10,430 nt of DNA from Lyophyllum atratum (taxonomy: Eukaryota > Basidiomycota > Agaricomycetes > Agaricales > Lyophyllaceae), in the NCBI GenBank assembly GCA_014905825.1, contig JACGCN010000150.1:1-10430 (forward strand). The letters run 5' to 3'. Positions 7,801 to 10,430 of this stretch are shown one piece after another. The notes beneath the pieces were generated by a model, which was not told where the DNA came from, searched no databases, and was given only the letters and a program-made list of their open reading frames with translations. Numbering within the stretch: position 1 is the first letter of the stretch; every line of letters starts with the position of its first letter. Made by a program: the position numbers and the translations under genes.

Positions 7801-7963
7801 ATACCATAGGTGACCCTGAGAACTCTTAGATGACCTAGAGAGGGAATGAGAAAACACTCAGCATGTTCAGTGTTAAACTTATGAAGAAATTTGTGCATCA
7901 ATTCAGACACAGTTAAAAGCATGATATTGATCAAATTGTAAGTCACAGCAGTACAAGATTTAT
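7801..7963 (-). other. 3' flank of the KDZ gene
   Basis: This A/T-rich stretch lies between the repeat array and the stop codon. An AATAAA on the minus strand at 7964-7959 overlaps the last base of the stop codon, too close to be the functional polyadenylation signal for most transcripts. I could not find terminal inverted repeats or a target-site duplication that would mark the end of a KDZ element. The element's 3' end could lie here or beyond the arrays. Confidence 0.3.
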
Positions 7964-10430
7964 TTACTCTTCTCCCTCAATGTGATGATAACGCTTTGTC
8001 GGGGAACCTCGAGACACCCAAGCCGCTTTAGTAGGCGACCTAGAACGGCTTGCTTCTCCCCTACGAGATATATAGACTGGCCTGCTTGGCTCTACTTCTC
8101 CGAGGGGCCTTGCACGTTTATGAGGCGATCTGGAACCACTCTCTTCCATGTAGGTCCTCAAGACAGAGAAATCTACCATGTCACTCAGCCCCAAAGATGA
8201 TGCGGCACCATGAGCTTCATGTGCATCAGTATAGTGAGAGTAGTTCAATGCATCCCAGAGGTCCTCCTCATTTCCTAGAAGTTCCTCTCCTCATCTTCAA
8301 CATCTTCAACATCTTCATCTTCATCTTGATATGCCACCTGCGCCGTGGCTTCGGCTAATCGTGCTTCATGAATCTCACTTTGGGATGGCCCCCATGGTAG
8401 TGAAGTATCCCAAGCATCGGGGATGGTTTCAAGGCTAGTCTCCCACATAGCACACAAATGGACTAAATGCTGCCTGTCTTGTTCCAACTGATGGACTAGA
8501 CCAGACTGTCCTTCAGCTTTATCAATAGCCAGATTGATGGTGCACCATTCCTCCATCATCCAATCTTGCAATGCAGATATTTCCCTAGCAAGTCTCCCAG
8601 TCTCTTCAGTACATCGCTCCAAATAGAGCATAGCTCTGATGCCAATTCTCGTATTTTCATCGCCAAGCCAGTCAGGAACTTGTTGATCAAATGCTTCATT
8701 TTCATTCAAGCCAATATTCTGCCAGATCTCATCATCCACGTCCAGTTTAAACAAGCCCTCTTTTTTAATAGGAACAGGGGCTACTGCACCAGAAGTCCCT
8801 TCACCACGGCTGAGACGCAGAGATAAGTCTTCACACAGAGCGTTGTATTTGTTAACAAGCTGCAGTATGCCAGGTTCATGTCTTTTCACTTGGGAGGAGA
8901 CATGATCATGTAATTTTCTCTCTCTAGATGTGGTGGAACGATAAGCCCGTTCTAAGCGCTCTAGTTGGAACTTGCGGTCACGAATACGTGTGCAGATTCG
9001 CTGTTTTAGTGCCTTTGCATTCATTTGAACTTGAAGAAATTTGTTGTTGACAAGTCCTTTCAGATTAGCTCGACCATCCACCCCAAGAGCCTCCCGTTTC
9101 TGTGCAATAGTTTTTGCCATAAGATCTAGTTTTTCCTGCAGGGCTTTTCTTCCAGTGAGAATTTCATCTGCATCATCATAGTCTCCAGACAGTAATAACG
9201 AATCCAGATTCTCTCTTTCTTCAGCACAAGACTTTCTTAGGGCCATCAGATTCAGTATCTCCTTTATAGCTTTGCTTGCCAAAGACTTAGATTGTCGTGC
9301 AAGAGGCTTTGTTTGAGCAGTAACTTGGTTCTCCCATTCAATCTGCAGCAAGTCCAGATCCAAGTTTAAGCTATTCAATGTCTGGAGGGCATCTTGCTTT
9401 CGCTCTTCGCATGCATTCCATTTACGAGTAAGCCATTTGCCCATGTTTAACAGAGACCTTTCTAGTAAAAAGTGGACCTGGGTATCCAGCGAATAGTCTT
9501 TTATAAAACCAGACACGCGTAGTGTTGGAATTAGAAGCTTTATAGAGCTCCAAAATCGTTCACAGCCTTCACCATCTGAAAGGCCAAAGCCTTTGCATTT
9601 GCGCGGGTGATAAATCAATTGACATGGCCACTGGTGCCCATAAGCGTGCAGGACAGATATTCCCCAGAGTATGCGCTCCCTAAACTCTGGTAAGAAGTCC
9701 CACTTCTCACAGCTACGATGGAGCTGACAGCCAATATCATAGAGAACACCAACAGTCATATCTGTCGGAAGATGATGAAAGAGTTCATCAAGTAGTGCGA
9801 AGGCATAGTACTGCCGTTCACCAGCTTCAGTCATGTTAACCAGCCACAGGACACGATCATGACGGCAGATTAGCGCCATGAGTCCAGTGTCCTGGAAAAC
9901 CTTAGTGCTAGCTTTGACTCGCTTCTCATCTGCAGCTTTAAACGAGTCATGACAGCTATCCAGAGCAGAGTTTGGAACCTTCATGCGTGGATCAAAGCCA
10001 TCCGCAGGTTCAGAAACTCCTTGAGGTGGGCGCACAGGCCGCAGACCCTCAACAGTAGCTTTCATAGCTTTAACCTTAGCCTCAGTGAGAAAGACAGACT
10101 CAGGATGAACCATAGCTGGTCCACGTCCAGTGCCTTTCGCAGGTGTGGTGCGCTGCTGAGAGAAGTTAGCGTCCATCTGAACAATCACATCAGCACTGAA
10201 ATATTCATCAGCAAAATGCATCAGATAGATCGAAATAAAACTTACAATGAAGATTGATCTACAAAGTTTTTCCCTCCAAAACAAGCGGGACATCTTCGCC
10301 GCAAATACTCACTAGGCCTAAGTAATTCCTCGGCTTCCGACTACGAGAACATGTAAGTTGTATCACAGCAAACTCATCAATGAGACGGCGTACAATGTCT
10401 GGTTCACTGTTGCTATCATCATGATCAAAA
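7964..10430 (-). CDS. KDZ (Kyakuja-Dileera-Zisupton) family transposase, N-terminus outside the window
   Basis: Exons on the minus strand: beyond 10430 to 10394, 10340-10246, 10195-8379, 8274-7964 (TAA stop). The introns are 10393-10341 (53 nt), 10245-10196 (50 nt, GTAAGT...TTTCAG) and 8378-8275 (104 nt, GTGAGA...TTCTAG); removing them gives one open frame of 752 residues. Family signatures in order: RPSEYLRRRCPACFGG (zinc-ligand type cysteines), FADVIVQMDANF, KASTKVFQDTGLMALICRHD, VGVLYDIGCQLHRSC, HAYGHQWPCQLIYHPRKC, GFGLSDGEGCERFWSS, then LDTQVHFL. Predicted catalytic acidic residues are D (10173-10171), D (9738-9736) and E (9570-9568), all present. A coiled-coil-rich part follows (about 9420-8880). 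The last exon encodes a basic Ser/Pro-rich tail (SPHKRARP, SRSRSPTK), a likely nuclear-localisation region. The reading frame looks undamaged in the window. KDZ enzymes are cut-and-paste transposases; activity of this copy is not shown. Codon use is more A/T-rich than in the plus-strand gene. Confidence 0.88.
8275..8378 (-). other. Last intron of the KDZ gene, readable as an alternative acidic C-terminus
   Basis: Reading straight through from 8379, the frame stays open for about 34 codons with a strongly acidic end (DEDEDVEDVEDEE) and stops at the TAG that forms the predicted acceptor. Splicing the GTGAGA donor (8378) to that TAG (8275) joins in phase 1 to NEEDLWDAL and a 103-codon exon ending at 7964. 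The downstream exon looks coding, so splicing is favoured, but the intron is twice the length of the others. Retention would swap a basic tail for an acidic one. A one-base deletion near 8276 is the other explanation. Confidence 0.5.

Noticed and set aside
7608..7946. 112-codon minus-strand frame over the higher-order repeat
   Set aside because: It reads through subunits of the tandem array in shifting phase and has no relation to the KDZ gene frame; judged accidental.
10246..10293. Start codon at 10293 as the beginning of the KDZ protein
   Set aside because: That ATG lies out of frame inside the exon encoding RRRCPACFGG; the frame it opens passes through the 50-nt intron and encodes a spurious hydrophobic segment.

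Overview
The window looks like nuclear DNA of a filamentous basidiomycete, most likely an Agaricomycete. The evidence is very short GT-AG introns (about 50-65 nt) with CTAAY/CTGAC-like branch points, a gene with many small exons, and a KDZ-type transposase of the kind that is abundant in mushroom-forming fungi. There is no bacterial gene layout: no operons, no Shine-Dalgarno sites.

Layout. (1) 1-317: upstream region with a TATA box and a pyrimidine-rich leader. (2) 318-5192, plus strand: one large gene, which I assembled by hand into 18 coding exons and about 1270 residues. It begins with a ladder of microexons. Next comes a possible ParB/sulfiredoxin-like segment, then a long helical middle of unknown function. 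The C-terminal third is built from small phase-1 exons carrying SUMO-interaction-like motifs, a tandemly duplicated two-exon module, a low-complexity repeat and a very acidic tail. A splice-competent 59-nt segment at 4197-4255 does not fit the frame. (3) 5193-5563: 3' flank passing into decayed satellite copies. (4) 5564-6584: three nearly identical copies of a 337-339 bp satellite monomer. (5) 6585-7212: unassigned GC-palindrome-rich DNA with a perfect hairpin. (6) 7213-7800: a second, unrelated array with a regular higher-order structure (84+74+74 = 232 bp, twice). (7) 7964-10430, minus strand: 3' part of a KDZ transposase gene, running off the right edge. After removal of three introns it reads without interruption and keeps the predicted D, D, E catalytic residues.

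How it fits together. The two genes are convergent and separated by about 2.8 kb of tandem repeats, as expected of an accessory or subtelomere-like, transposon-rich compartment. The plus-strand gene uses C/G-rich third codon positions, while the KDZ gene is visibly more A/T-rich, so they probably have different histories. The most unusual object is the plus-strand gene: an apparently nuclear, SUMO-motif-bearing acidic protein with a possible ParB-like fold, growing by exon-module duplication. All functional statements about it are inference. The gene structures are hand-built from splice consensus and frame, without transcripts or homology searches.
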